64,000 nt of DNA from Cynocephalus volans (lineage: Eukaryota; Chordata; Mammalia; Dermoptera; Cynocephalidae), in the NCBI RefSeq assembly GCF_027409185.1, contig NC_084462.1, positions 179,480,071 to 179,544,070 of the forward strand, read 5' to 3'. Below, piece after piece: positions 11,992-24,176 of the stretch; within the stretch, counting starts at the first letter, position 1, and every line of letters starts with the position of its first letter. Under the pieces are notes generated by a model that worked only from the letters and a program-made list of their open reading frames with translations, ran no database searches and was not told the origin of the DNA. Position numbers and translations under genes: made by a program.

Positions 11992-12012
11992 TGGTTTACT
12001 GTCCACAGCCAC

Positions 12013-14004
12013 AGGCTTAGGCTCTTGCTGTCACAGTGGCTCTTGGTGCTCCTGGCCAGGGATACCCCTTTTCAGAGAAGGGCCCAGGACTGCGGTGACC
12101 AGGAGGAACAGGAGCAAGTTGGGAGTCTTCAGTGGGTAGCTGGGGCCAGGCTCAATCAGAACATCCCTGAGACCCAGGAGGGTGAGCCTGGGCAGCTCAG
12201 GTACCTCCAGCCAGGGTTGTGTGGCTGGGCCTTAGGTCCTACCTTAGGGAGCCACCCCCTCATGTGATCCCCCAGGTAGATGGACCCTAAGTGTAGCCCA
12301 TGACCTAGAATATCCCAGGGACTCCGAGTGCATTCTGCCCAGCAAGGCACAGGACTGTCCAGGTGGAAGAGGTGGAACTCAGGGCTCCGCAAAGCGGCAC
12401 AGAAATGGAAGGCAGCTTTGCCCTCCACTCTTTCCACGAAGTCTCCTCTTGCACCCTCCAAAGAGGGTCCCCATGGCAGCAGGGATGATCTGCACACCTG
12501 CCCAGATAAGTGTGCTAGCAGACACAGAGGAACCTCTGAGGTGCAGCCAGGGGAAGAGGTGGGCTCTCTGGGGCTCCCCTTGGCCCCTGGGCAGGCCTGT
12601 GTACACAGGGAGGGGCCGCTGCCTGGCTCCAAGTCCTTCCAGCTGAGCTGCGCTTCCCTTGCAGAACAAGCCCTGGGGCTTGAGGCTCACCCCAGCTATC
12701 TCAGACCATTCAGGGACAAGGCGTCTGGCTCCACATTAGGCTGCTCCCAGGCCCAAGGGCAAGGGCTGTCACCTCCTTCCTTCCAGCCTCCCCTAGGTTT
12801 GCAGAAACAGCACCCCCACCTCCACCTGTGGGGGCCAAGCCCTGGACCTCAGCCTCAGTCTCCCCTCCTTAAGTCATGGAGGCGGCCTTTCTGGGGCTGT
12901 GGTGGGAGCTGCGGGGCCAGGCCCACACCTGTCCCTCTCTGGCAGGGAGGGCCTCAGATGCCTACCCTGCCTGCTGCCTGCCTACCTCTGGGACACCGGG
13001 GCCCACTCTACCCCACCCCAGTCCAGCCCCCCAGAGCCAAAGGACTGGCGAGAAGGTGGCCTTCCTAGGTCTCAGCGGTGCAGAGCCATCAGCCACTCTG
13101 CAGAAAGGAGAGTCGCATGTCCCCACTTCACACAGACACTGCCCAGCTCCCTTCTGAGCTCAGTTCACCTGGGTGTTTGCCTGTCTGTCCAGCCACTCAT
13201 CTGACCTTGGGCACCTGTTCCATATGGACTCCTCAGCCCCCACTCAAGTTTGTGGGAGTACAGCCCCCACACTGTCAGGCCCAAACCCTCTCTGGGCTCA
13301 GGGAAGGATTCAAGGTCAGGGTGTGAGGTGGAGCAGGTCTTAGGCAGGCCAGGTGGGAGTGGCAGGAGCTGGCAGTGAGGCCAAGGGTGGATGGCCTCTG
13401 CAGAGCTCAGCCAGCATGGGGAGGAGCCAGGCTGCTGATGAGGGGCTTCAGGACCATGCAGACATCCAAGGCATGGCTTTTGCTACCCATGCCCCACAAT
13501 GACAAGGCCCTCAGGGAAACCCTCCCAAAGAGCCGGGAGCCAGTGGGGAGCAACTTGGGGCTGGTCGGGGGGAGCAGCACTCTGACGCCTCAGGCTTCAT
13601 CTGCCAGGGCCAGCCTGGTCCAGGCTCTAACCAAGACCCCCCTGAGAAGCACAATTCACAGACTCTGAAAATAAATGATGAATTAAGTTTAGGGCAAGGG
13701 AATGTCAGATATTGGCTCCCTGGAGACCATGGGTACAGAGGACCCAGGTCCCAGTGGGGCAGGGCAGGGCCAAGCCTTACCCAGTGAGGCCCAGGAAGGG
13801 AGGGCCTGTCCAAGGTCCCTGGCGAGTCCATGCACAGATGGAGCACCTCCAGGAGGCAGCCAGTGCCTCTGTTGCCAGGCCTGGATACAGATGGCAACTC
13901 CTGGGGCTCGGTGGGTGCAAAAGCAGTCACCCAGGGTCAGGAATCAAATGCAACCAAACCAGTTCTGGGGCTCCCACCTTCAGGATGGGCACTGGTGGCT
14001 GAGC
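12013..14004 (-). other. DEGS2: DEGS2 3' UTR (probable)
   Basis: A GC-rich stretch between the DEGS2 stop codon and the end of EVL. No other exon, tRNA or CpG promoter was recognised. It is probably all DEGS2 3' UTR if the signal at 11,748 is used, but a shorter UTR with a non-canonical signal is possible. Confidence 0.5.
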
Positions 14005-14151
14005 TCATAGGCGGTCCTCCGCCAACTTGCACACCCGCTTCACCCTGGCATAGGGCCCTAGGGAATCCTCAAACACAAAATCCCAAAGCACCTTCACCCA
14101 CGAGTAGTGCTGCGGCAGGTGGTCGTAGTACTCGGGCGCGATCTTCCGCAC
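14005..14151 (-). CDS. DEGS2: DEGS2 exon 3 (C-terminal 48 residues)
   Basis: On the minus strand a CTCTCCACAG acceptor precedes GTGCGGAAGATC. The exon reads [20 protein letters not shown], then a [20 protein letters not shown] segment, and ends [11 protein letters not shown] (stop at 14,007-14,005). The 147 nt are 48 codons plus stop. This is the cytosolic tail after the third histidine box, which packs against the di-iron site in the fatty-acid hydroxylase family. The end differs slightly from human (CKLAEDRL where I recall YRLAKDGL). The reading frame is intact. Confidence 0.95.
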   Translation of the reverse strand: MRKIAPEYYDHLPQHYSWVKVLWDFVFEDSLGPYARVKRVCKLAEDRL

Positions 14152-14714
14152 CTGTGGAGAGGGGAGTCGAGGTCAGGGGCCACGCACCTGTGAGCGCCCA
14201 CGTGTACATACGTGCTCAGATGTACATACACATGAGCGCACACTCACCCCATCACCTCCCGGGGTGCTGCTATCCAGCTCAGCCAGGCAGGCCACTCCTC
14301 TGGTCCTCCCTCCTGCTCACCACTCCCTGGGCTCCCAGGAAGAACCTGGCTGGTGCTGCCTGAGGGAGACCCTTGGGGAGGGCACCAACAGGCTCAAGCA
14401 CCTTCCCCAGGTGAAGGGTGAGGAGTTGAAAACGCACCCCTCCCCCAGAACCCACCCCCAACTCTCCGACCCAGGAGGCCCACATGGGCCTGAGTCCTGT
14501 GGAACCCCAGGGTCACATTCACGCTCCTCAGCCCTCCTCGTAGTGCACCTCCTCTCCTCCTCCAGCCTTTGCTCTGCACGTGACACCCTCTGCCTGCCTC
14601 CTCCAGGAAGTGCTCTCGACTATTTCAAGCTGAGGACAGCGGGGCCAGCAGCGGAGGAGACAAGCACAGCTAACAGCAGGCACATGTGTACCAGCTTGGG
14701 CCCGTGTTCTGGCC

Positions 14715-14860
14715 TTCCTGAGGCAGGTCCCTGCCCTCTCTGAGCCTCTGTCTGTTCATCTGTAAAGTGGGTATTAGGATAACAAGAGCACCTGCCTCAT
14801 GGGCTGTGGTGCAGTTTCGGTGAGATGATGTCAGGCACAGTGCAGGGACTCAGTACGGTC
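14715..14860 (+). repeat. MIR fragment in DEGS2 intron 2
   Basis: 'ccctctctgagcctctgtctgttcatctgtaaagtgggtattagg' matches the MIR 3' half in the plus orientation, antisense to DEGS2. Confidence 0.75.
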
Positions 14861-14894
14861 AGCAGGAAAGGAGGAGGAGGGGAAGGGCAGCCTA

Positions 14895-15176
14895 GCCCAG
14901 ACCATGAACACACGTGTGTACACACAGACGTGGCATGAACACCTGCACGTATGGACAAGCACTCACACATAATCACAGGGATGAACACAGCACACACAGC
15001 AGGACCACACAGTCACATGGACAAATACATGCACACAAGGTGGGAACACACAGTCACATGGACGAACGCGGCACACACAGCGGGAACACACAATCACATG
15101 GAACACAGCACACATGGCAGGAACACACAGTCACATGGACGAATATGGCACACATGGCAGGCACACACTCACACAT
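14895..15176 (+). repeat. Minisatellite in DEGS2 intron 2
   Basis: Imperfect tandem units of about 36-40 bp built on 'cacacagtcacatggac(g)aa' plus 'gcacacacagcaggaacac'. At least four to five copies are visible, with CA-rich edges. The unit length varies, including one shortened copy. It is likely length-polymorphic. Open frames through it (His/Thr rich) simply reflect the repeat. Confidence 0.85.
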
Positions 15177-15544
15177 TTGAGCACCCGAACACCCTCCCCA
15201 CCGCTGCCTCCTTCACCCTGGGCACCCCAGCTGGTTCTATCCAGCAAGACTGTATCAAAGTGCGAGGCAGGAACTGGCCTGAGCTGGGTAAGGGCTGAGG
15301 GACTCCTCCTCTTCCTCCCCTGCCTCCTTTCTCACTGAGAAATTCTCCAACTCCAGGTCTCCCAAGGCAAAGGTGCCAACCCCCAAGGCTCCCACTGCCT
15401 GGCAGCTCTGGCCACACCTTGGCAAGATGGCCACCTCTGAGCCAGAAGGGGACTCTTAGAGGGTCACAGGGCTGTGGCAAGAAATGAGCAGGAACGAGGG
15501 GTCAGGAGACAACAGTAAGGAGGGTGCTTCACGCAGTATTGCTA

Positions 15545-15660
15545 ATGCCACCCACTGTGCAGAAAAGGAAGCTGAGGCACAGAGAGGGAAGCTGCTCGCC
15601 CAATGACACACAGCTAGTAAATGCCATAACGGGGTTCAAGCAGGTTTTCGTTAAACCAAG
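15545..15660 (-). repeat. MIR fragment in DEGS2 intron 2
   Basis: 'aggaagctgaggcacagagagggaagctgctcgcccaatgacacacagctag' is the reverse complement of the MIR core. Confidence 0.75.
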
Positions 15661-15917
15661 CAGCCTACAGTGTAAAATGCCTCTGGAGACTTTGCCTTCC
15701 CTGAATTTGCCTCCTTATTCTCCAGCTGGCCACTTGCCTGTGTTGTGTGGCTTTTCCCGTTGCCCTGGAGACCATGAGTGAGAGTGGCCATTCCATGACC
15801 AGCACGAAAAGGAAAAGATGGCCTGAGCATGGCCCGAGGCCCTCCCTGGGGCTTCCCACCTCTCTAGACATCCATGCAGCCCTCGCCCCCTCAGCCCTGC
15901 CCATCCCAACCACACAC

Positions 15918-16660
15918 CAGGGGCAGGTTGCAGCCCGGGATGCTGGGGAAGTCATGGTGCTCCATGTGGTAGCCCACGTTGAAGGTGATCCAGTTGAGGG
16001 GCCCATAGTAGGAGTAGGTCTCGTGGCCCTTGAGGAACATGTAGTGCTCGGCCACAAAGTGGCCCGAGATGGGGTGTAGGCCCAGGCCCAGCAGGGAGCT
16101 GGCCAGCAGGTAGGCCATGGGCTTAAGCCCCCAGAGAGTGAAGATGGTGGCATCGGCTGCCAGCTGCACCAGGGCGTTGAGCACCTCCATGCGGGTCATG
16201 GCCTTGGGATTCACGCAGAGTGGCCGCAGCGAGTACAGGAAGGGCTGCAGCACCAGCCAGAGCAGCTTGCGTGCTGGCGTGCAGAAAAGCCAGCCCTCGA
16301 GGCGCGTGGGCACGTCCACGTCCAGCCCGTCGCCACCCAGGTAGCGGTGGTGGTCCACATGGTACTTCTTGAAGGAGGAGGCATAGGGCACGCCTATGGG
16401 CAGGTTGGCGAAGATGGCAAACCAGCGGTTGTAGGTGGCGCAGCAGGTGCCAAAGGCAGTGTTGTGCGAGATGTCATGGATGGCCAGCGTCAGCGAGTGG
16501 TTCACGCAGCCGCCGAAGGCGTAGGCCCAGAAGAACAGCCAGCGCCAGGCCAGCCCCCGCACCAGCCAGCAGGCCAGCAGCTGCACCAGCACCAGCGCCA
16601 GCACCGTCCACTTGAGCTGCGGGTCCGGCCGCATCAGGGCCTTGATGGCCGGGTACTTGG
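15918..16660 (-). CDS. DEGS2: DEGS2 exon 2 (catalytic membrane domain)
   Basis: This 743-nt exon encodes residues 28-275 of DEGS2: hydrophobic membrane segments around residues 45-76 and 195-222 and the three histidine boxes of the membrane desaturase/hydroxylase superfamily. Box 1 is HDISH (H89-H93), box 2 HVDHH (H128-H132) and box 3 HMEHH (H259-H263). These ligate the di-iron centre. The enzyme uses cytochrome b5 and O2 to hydroxylate C4 of dihydroceramide (phytoceramide) or to insert a 4,5 double bond. The acceptor is CTTCCCTGCAG and the donor GTGTGTGG. All boxes are intact, so the gene should be functional. DEGS1 is excluded by length, the MGNSAGRSD start and location next to EVL. Confidence 0.97.
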
Positions 16661-18924
16661 CTGCAGGGAAGACACGGGAGAACTTGTGGGGCGGGGCCCT
16701 CGCTGCCTGCCCTCTCTCCCTGCTATCCACTCTTCCCTCCGCCTCCCATCTGCCTTCCCTCCCCTCCTTTAAGCCCCCAGGCAGTGACTTAGAGATAAAC
16801 TGGGCCCCTGTTCAGCAGCCTCCAACCCCCGCGGGAGTGCAGGGGCAGACAGGCCCCCTCCCACCACCTGGAGGGGGGTTCTAGGGAGACTTTCCAGAGC
16901 AGGGATATCTGCCACCAGCCAAGCTAAAGAGTGGTTGCCACCACGGGTCCCAGAAACCCAATGACAAAATGACAGAAATGGAAGCAGCTGCAGAGCCGCC
17001 CTGCACTGCTGGAGGCTTAGATGTAACCAGGGTGACAGCGTGGACTGGACGCCCCCAAACTCATCAGGTACCGGGGCGGGGGGGGGGTGCTGGGGGAAAC
17101 ATGGAGGGCTCAGCTTTGTCTCAGTGTCTCAGTTCTTAAAACAAACAAGAACTGAAGGAAATGTGATAAAATGTTGAATGTGTCTGTTTTGGGTGGGTGT
17201 TTGTTATGGCATGTTTTATACTTTTCTGTATTTTTGTTTTACAGAAAAGGAAAAAACAATGTGAGTAGGAGTTGGCCAGGCAGGGGAGGGCCTTCCAGGC
17301 CAGGCAGCAGCCAGACCTGAGGGAAAGTTGGGGAGGGCAGGAAGAGCAGGGTGAGGTGGATGCGAGGACCCTGGGGGAAGACAATTGTGCCTTCTAGAAA
17401 CCTCCGTGGCTGTTTGGCAGGAGGGGCTGGCAGGTTTGAGGCAGAAGGCGGCTGAGTGGCTGGTGCTGCATCCAGGAGGGGTCATCTCATACTCAGCATA
17501 CCCCCAGGTCTGCTCTGTCCCCTGGTTCCTTGGGCAAGAGCAGAAAGGCCCTCAAGAGAGATGGAGCCAGCGCCGTCATGCACAGGTGGGGAAACCAAGC
17601 TAGCAGGGCAGGGGCTTATCCTTGGGTCAGTCAGTGCCGGTCTCCAGGGTCCCCAATATCTCCAGCATCCACCCACTGCCCAGTGAGCAGCTGGCAGCCT
17701 CGGCTTAACCTCCTCAGGGCTGGCCTGTGAAGAGGCTCTCCCAGGACATCAGCAGAGGCTGGGGCCCAGGCTGGAATGGGCCAGGCCAAGGTGGAATCCC
17801 GCCCCAGCTCTTTTCGAGTGACCCAGACAGGTGCTCCCCCTTTGTGCACAGAATGAGAGGGATGTGCCAGCTTGCCTCAGCCAGGCAGAGCCCCACAGCC
17901 AGGCCTCCTCTCTCCTCATAGTCCACAGGGGCAGGACACAGGCGATGCCAGGTCAGCCTGCACCTGAAGGTGCGTCCCCAGCCTCCAGATCCCATCAAGA
18001 TGTGTGTGGCATTGGAGCACCAGCCAGCAAGGCACAGGTATGCCTCTCCAGTGACTGAAGACAAAACAGCGTGTCAGAAAGAAACACAATGTGGGCAAAG
18101 AGAGTCTGCCCCAGGCAGAGGGGAGACTCAGGTTTAAAACTCTCATGCCTGAGCCACCAAGCCACAAGCACCGTCTCAGGGTAGGTCAGACCTAGAAACC
18201 TGCTGGGCTTTGATCTTGCTGTGTGGCCAGGGTGTGTTCCCGCCTCTCTCTTGGCCTCAGCATACCCAGTGTAAGAGGACAAGGGTGTGATGTGCCTCAT
18301 AGAGTGTGTGCCCACAGAACAGTCCTGGCATTGACAGTATAGCTCACGTCTGCTGGGAGGGAAGACGGTTCCTAAATCACAGGCCCCAGAGGGCGACCCT
18401 GCAGCTTAATGACAGCCTTTAAACACCCTGCTGCCTGCTCACTGGAGCTCCCACCAAGCCTTCACCTCATCTTGCAGCTATGTGATTTTGGCTCCAAACC
18501 AAGGGAGTAGTGGCCCCAAGAACATCCTTCAGGTGGCCCGATGTGCCGCACCCACCTCTCAGGGCCAATACTGGGTATGACTCCCAGGGCAGCTGGCAGA
18601 GGGGGGCACAGCCAGGCCGCCCCACCATCCTGGCCCCCACTCCACCAATCTCGGGCCTGACACAGCACCACCAAGCCTGGGACAGGTCTCCAAGCTCCAC
18701 AAAACTACCTGGGCCCTTTGACCCCAGCCATGGAAACCACCCATTTAGATCCCCAGAGATGATAGTCACTCGAACAAGCCCAGCAACCAGTAATAAACCT
18801 CTGCCCCACTTAACGGGGCCCCAGAGGGTGGTGCAGGGGAGGGGGAGGGGGTCATGGGAGGGAGCAGTGTTCAGAACAGGGCTCACGTGCAGGCTAGCCT
18901 GGGTTCAAATTCCAGCTCTGAATA

Positions 18925-19810
18925 AGGGTTTAATCTTTAGAATATATAACAAACTCCTGCCACGGAACAGAAAGACAAACAACCCAATTAAAACATGGGC
19001 AGAGGGTGTGAATAGACTTTTGTCCAAAGAAGATATATGACTGGCTGAGAAGCACATGGAAAGATGCCCCACAGGGAAGTGCAGATCAAAACCACAAGAC
19101 ACCACCGCACACCCACTAGGATGGCTGGAACTTTAAAAAAGGAAGATAACAATCGGTGAGGATGTGGAGGGATTGGAACCCGCATATGCAGGTGGGACTG
19201 ATTAAAATGGTACGGCCGATGTGGAAGACAGTCTAGTCTGGCAGTTGCTCAAAAAGTTAAGCACAGAATGACCATATAACCTGGCAATTCCAGTCTTGAA
19301 TATATACCCCAAATAACTGAAAACAGGGACTGAAATATACTTGCACGCCCATGCTCACAGCAGCACCATGAACAGCAGCCAAAAGGTGAAAACAACCCAA
19401 GTGACATTGACAACAAAATGTGGTTTATCCATACAATGGAACATTATTCATCCTTAAAAAGGAACGAAAGAATGTAGTCATTGACACGTACCACAGTACA
19501 GATGAACTGAGGACAGAATGCTAAGTGAGAGAAGGCAGACACAAAAGGACGAACATTCTATGATTCCACATCTATGAAATATCTAGAATAGGTACATCCA
19601 TAGAGACAGAAAGTAGACATTACTGGGAGCTGGGAGGTGGGGCTGGGAACAAGTTTCTGTTTGGGGTGAGGACAAAGTTTTGGAAACAGTAGTGCTGGCT
19701 GCACAACATTGTGAAAATCATCAGTGCCACCAAATTGCATAGTTAAAAGTAGTTAAAATGACAAATTTTATGTTATATATATTTTACCACAATAAAAAAA
19801 AGTTTTAAAA
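18925..19810 (+). mobile_element. Old L1 3' end (L1M type)
   Basis: This matches the ORF2 C-terminus and 3' UTR of an old LINE-1. Signatures are 'ccaattaaaacatgggcagag', 'gatcaaaaccacaagacaccac', 'tggtttatccatacaatggaa' and a final AT-rich 'attttaccacaataaaaaaa' tail. It is 5' truncated and full of stops, and inserted antisense to DEGS2 in intron 1. Confidence 0.88.
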
Positions 19811-20225
19811 AAAATCCCAGCTTCCAGGCAGGTGACTTCAGCTCTAAGCTCAAAGGAGGATTAACGAGGTAAGGCCCAAGAAAGCTCAGGCTGCATGAGA
19901 CTAGGAGCAGGAGCCCGAACTAATCCTGTGTTCAGTAGTTAATAGAAATGGCCTTTGGAGTCAAGTTAAGCACGGGCTATCAGAGGCTATCACAGAGTTT
20001 ATAGCTGTGTAAACATGTTGACAGGATCAGGAAACAATGGGGGTGGAATTAATGGTGTTCAGGGCAATGAATGGTGTTCCTTTCAGCCCTGCCCACATTG
20101 CTTAGTGGCACAGCCTGGTTGCCCCTCAGAGAGGCCAACCTCCGAGATGCTTGCCCCCATGCAGGCCGAGGCTCTTTGGCACCTAAAGCCAGGAGAGCCA
20201 GTCCAGGCAGGGAGAGATCTGCACC

Positions 20226-20695
20226 TGTGGTGGGCAGAATAACGGGCCCAAGATGCCCACGCCCTAATCCCAGAGCCTGTGACCATGTTAGGTTACGTGG
20301 GCAGGGAGTTACAGCGCAGATGGAATTAACTGTTGCTAGTCAGTGACCCCAAGATGGGGGGTGCCCAGTGTCATCAACAGGGTCCTAAGAGGGGAAGAGG
20401 GTGGCAGGAGAGGGGGTTACAATGACAGGACATGAGACAGGCTTATCCTGCCCCTGCAGCTTTGGAGATGGAGGAAGGGGCCGTGCAGAGGGATGCAGCA
20501 GCCTCCAGAAGCCAGAAAAGACCAGAAGTGGGTTCTCCCCTAGAACCTCCAGAAGGAACACAGCCCTGCTGACACCCTGATGTTAGCCCAGGAGTGCTGA
20601 CCCACAGAACTGCAAGATAATGAGTGCTGGTTTAGGCCACCCCATCTGTGGCAGTTTGTTACCGCAGCCACAGAAAACTCCTATAACAACTACAG
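20226..20695 (+). mobile_element. MLT1 LTR (ERVL-MaLR), solo
   Basis: It begins TGTGGTGGGCAGAATAACGG and contains 'cctaatcccagagcctgtgacc', 'ttctcccctagaacctccagaaggaac' and 'aggccaccccatctgtggcagtttgttac'. It ends near 'ctataacaactaca'. This is the full MLT1 consensus order from memory. No internal region is attached. Confidence 0.85.
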
Positions 20696-23600
20696 TGGGA
20701 AGGAGGAAAATGGTCAAGGGGTCAGCAAACCCCTTGTCCTCCGTCCCCCACACCCCCCAACACAGAAACCAGTCAGAACCAGCCCTGCCCCAGTGCCCAC
20801 CAGGCCTGGCCAAGGTGAACAAGCCAGCACCACCCGCCAGCTCAGGGAGGGCTTGGGGGCAGCGGAGGGGCAGAGGGGGGTGGAGCAGGAGAGCGTGCAG
20901 GGGCAGGCCCCATCCCAGCTTGTTCCTGCCCCAACGGAGGGCCAGGGTCAGCAGAGACACTTCACAGGGTGTCCTCAGAGTGGCCCGGAGAGATGGGTGC
21001 TTCTAGTGGGGGCCTGGGGGCCTGGGGTGAGGATCCAGCAGCAGCAAGTGGACCCAGGAAGAAATGTCTTCATGATGGGAAGGGCCAGAGGACATGGGGC
21101 AGCATCAGCCCTTAGGAAGGCTCTGGCCCCACAGCACAGTGCCCGGGAAACCACAGGCAGAGTCCCCTGAACCTCTGCATCCCTGATGTCAGGCTGGGAC
21201 CCAGGACCCCAGGCCAGTGGGCTTCTGCTAGCCCTTCTCATCTGGGGGCAGCCTCTGGGCACTAGTCTCCATCCCCAGCCCCCACAGGGCAGCAGCCAGC
21301 TCCTTCCCTGCCAAGGCCCACCTGGGGACCCAAGCTCAAGAGCACCAGCCTCCATAAGGCGGGCGGCCCCTGCTTCCCCTTGGAAGGAGGCCAAGCCTTG
21401 GGGCAGGAGGGCGGACCAGCCACACCTGGGCCGGGTTAGTCACGGTCAGGTGAGCTGTGGTGCAGCAGGGCCCAGGCCCCAAGTTCTTAGATCCAGGCCG
21501 GTACACGCACACCCACCACTGCCATCCATGCTCCTCAGAGACAAAAGCAATGACAGAGCCTGGCAGCCACGGCCTTGGGCCATGGGCCTCAGTTTCCCCA
21601 CCTATTGAAAAAAGAAAAGTAGTCCTGCCTGGGGGTAGGATGTGGGGTAGCAAATGAGAATATACCTGGGAGGTCCCTCCCCCACCCCCTGCTCAGCCCG
21701 CCTTCAGGGAGCCTCGTGCCCCCTCCTCCTTTTCCCAAGTTTCCAAGGACCCTAGGCCCCTTGAGCCCCAGCCTTCCCTGCATCACTTCAAGGGCTCCAC
21801 CTGGGCCATCAGAGAGAGGAGAACTATGCCACATGGAATGCCAGTGCGTCACCCCCACCTGTCGGCCGGGCAGTCCTGTCTTTCCCACGGGATCAAGCTC
21901 AGGCCTCCCGGCAGCCCTGAGGCGTGTTCAGGCTCACAGAGCCGCTGGAATCTCAAGGGCAGCCACAGGGCCGGCCCGTCCAATGGGTGCGCCCCAGCAG
22001 TCCCCTCTCGGTGGACTCTGGCCTGAGCACAGTCCTATCTGGCAGGAGGTGGTGCTCAGGCGAGCTCCCAACAGGCCCAGGGTGCCTCAGGCCAGCCCCT
22101 CGGCCAGGGGACAGTGGGGCCAGGGGGAGTCCCGGCCCCACTGTCATCTCCATCTGGGAAATGAGATGGCACTCATCCACACCCATCAGGGCTGTGGGCA
22201 GCCCCATGGCAGCTCTGAATCCCAGAGTGCCATCGCTCAGTAAGCACGAGCTGCTACTATTGCTGTCATTAACTAGGGTTTTCTTATCTGAGAGTAAAAG
22301 CATCTCACTTCCCACCTGTGGGGCCAGGGGTGCTGGCTCTAGGCTTGTTTTGATGAGAGCAGGCCCAAGGCTCCTAGGCCCCGGGGAGCCGCTGGACCCA
22401 CCATCCTGCTGGAAGCAACTCAGACATGGCAGGTAGCACTGGGGTGCAAACGCTGAGAAGGGGACTGAAACAGCGAGCCCTGGTCACCTCGCCTGCCTGA
22501 AGGCACTTTGTGAACGACAGGCGTAGCAGGGCACAGCAGCCCAAGGCGCTGAGAGGCAGACAGCGGCGCTCATGGGCAGGGAGGCTCCAGCCAAGGGCAC
22601 TAGCAGCCAAGGGGCTATAGCTGAAAACACCAGCCCCTGAGGACTCCGAGACCAGCTTCTGGGAGCTGCAAGCCCAGAAGGTTCAGGAGATGGCACGGGC
22701 TGGGAGTCCCAACCCATCGAGGCAGACAGACCTCACTGAACACCCCGGCCTCCAGTGGAGACCCCAGGAAGGCTGCACCTCAGGAGCGGGGCTGCTTTGG
22801 GCCCACCCCAACACCACCTGGGAACAGGATCCAGCTGACCCGCCAATCAATCCCCTGCCAGCAGAAAGCTCAACCCTCACCCAGAGACAACTGCAAATCT
22901 CTGCCATTTTCAACTCCAGAGTTTCCAGGTCCCTAGGGGAGTGGAAGGCCTAGGGGACGTCCCGGGGAGACCAGAAGTGCAGAAGAGAGGTGCTGGCTGA
23001 GGTCACTTTGGGTGCTTGGAGGTGTCCAGCTGCCAGGGGTCAAGAGGACCAGGGACAGAAAGCCAGGACAGGTGCCCACTGGACTTAGCAAGCTCACGGG
23101 GGTCTCTACAGGAGCCATTTCACACAGCCCAGGGCAAGATGGCAGAGAGGTGAGGGGGGGAGTGTGGAGACAGTGAGGACAGGCATGAGGCAGAGAGGGC
23201 TGGCTAGCTGGTTAAGATAAAAGCAAGAGGAAATCACCAGGGGACGGCAGGAGGGTGGCAGGGAAAGCCAGGCTGGGTGTCACGGAGAAGGCAAGGGGTG
23301 CTGGCCCAACAGGAGGGGCCTCTTGCAGTGGCTTGAGGGAAGGGGACAGGGAACGTGGGTGGGACTGGGGAGGGACAGTCACTGGGCTCCATGACCTTGG
23401 GCTCCATCTTCTCTGGGCCACAGGAGAGGTGGAAAGGCCGAGGAGAGGGAGAAACTCTCCCTGGCAGCCTCAGGAGGATGGAAGACCAGCGCAAGCTGGA
23501 CACCTGAACCCGGGCCCACTAGGCTGGCTCTGCCTGCTGTGGGCACTCAGCTGCCCTTGGATGGCAGGAGTGGCCAGGCTACCTGCATGCCTCCAGGGCT

Positions 23601-24100
23601 CTGCGCCGATGGGGAAATATGACTGCCTGGAACCAAACACAAACAGATATACAAACAGATACAAACAGTTTTCCAACAGCCGCCCCAGGTGGGGCCCCGG
23701 GCAGCTGGGCAGCTGGCCATGACCAACAGCCATTGCTCAAAGTCACCCTGTCCAGGCATGACCAGAAAGGAGGGCTCTGGTCCAGCGAGGCTCAAGGAAA
23801 GGCCCTCCAAGGTGCAGGAGGCCAATGGGGTCAAGACTTGAACTCAGGACCCCAACTCCAGGCCTTCACAGTGGCTGGGGTCCTAGCATAGAGTCTGACT
23901 CCATGAACAGTATCCAGCGCCTGTGACTGACACACTCGGGCTTCACCACCCTGCCAGGAGGTGACCAGCCTCCATCTTAGAGAAGAGGAAACAGAGGCCC
24001 CACCAAAACGTGAAACAACTTGCCTTATTTCCAGTGACCCCACCAAAGAAGGGGAAAGAATGCTCCACAAGGGGCCTCTGCCCCCCAGAAGCTACAAGGA

Positions 24101-24176
24101 CACTTAAAAAAGTTCATGGAAAGATTTATATATTTTTTTAATTCTATTTTTCCGTGAACTTTCTGAAGTTCCAGCA
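24101..24176. repeat. Palindromic MITE-like element
   Basis: 'acttaaaaaagttcatggaaa' on the left and 'tccgtgaactttctgaagt' on the right are imperfect inverted repeats around an A/T-rich centre (tatattttttta). They would form a roughly 75-nt hairpin. The form resembles a non-autonomous Tc1/mariner-derived MITE. The family was not identified. Confidence 0.5.

Larger units (their letters stand above)
11516..12012 (+). other. EVL: EVL 3' untranslated region
   Basis: The sequence from the stop codon to the AATAAA at 11,986-11,991, with cleavage expected near 12,005-12,015. It includes an AT-rich patch at about 11,680-11,800 that, read on the minus strand, also offers a poly(A) signal for DEGS2. 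Confidence 0.75.

Noticed and set aside
12328-13068. A 246-codon plus-strand frame past the end of EVL
   Set aside because: It lies after the EVL poly(A) signal in what is probably the DEGS2 3' UTR (opposite strand). No recognisable protein.
14914-15298. His/Thr-rich frames at 14,914 and 14,951
   Set aside because: They translate the CA-rich minisatellite.
15665-16153. A 162-codon minus-strand frame inside DEGS2 exon 2
   Set aside because: It is a different frame over a real coding exon (shadow).
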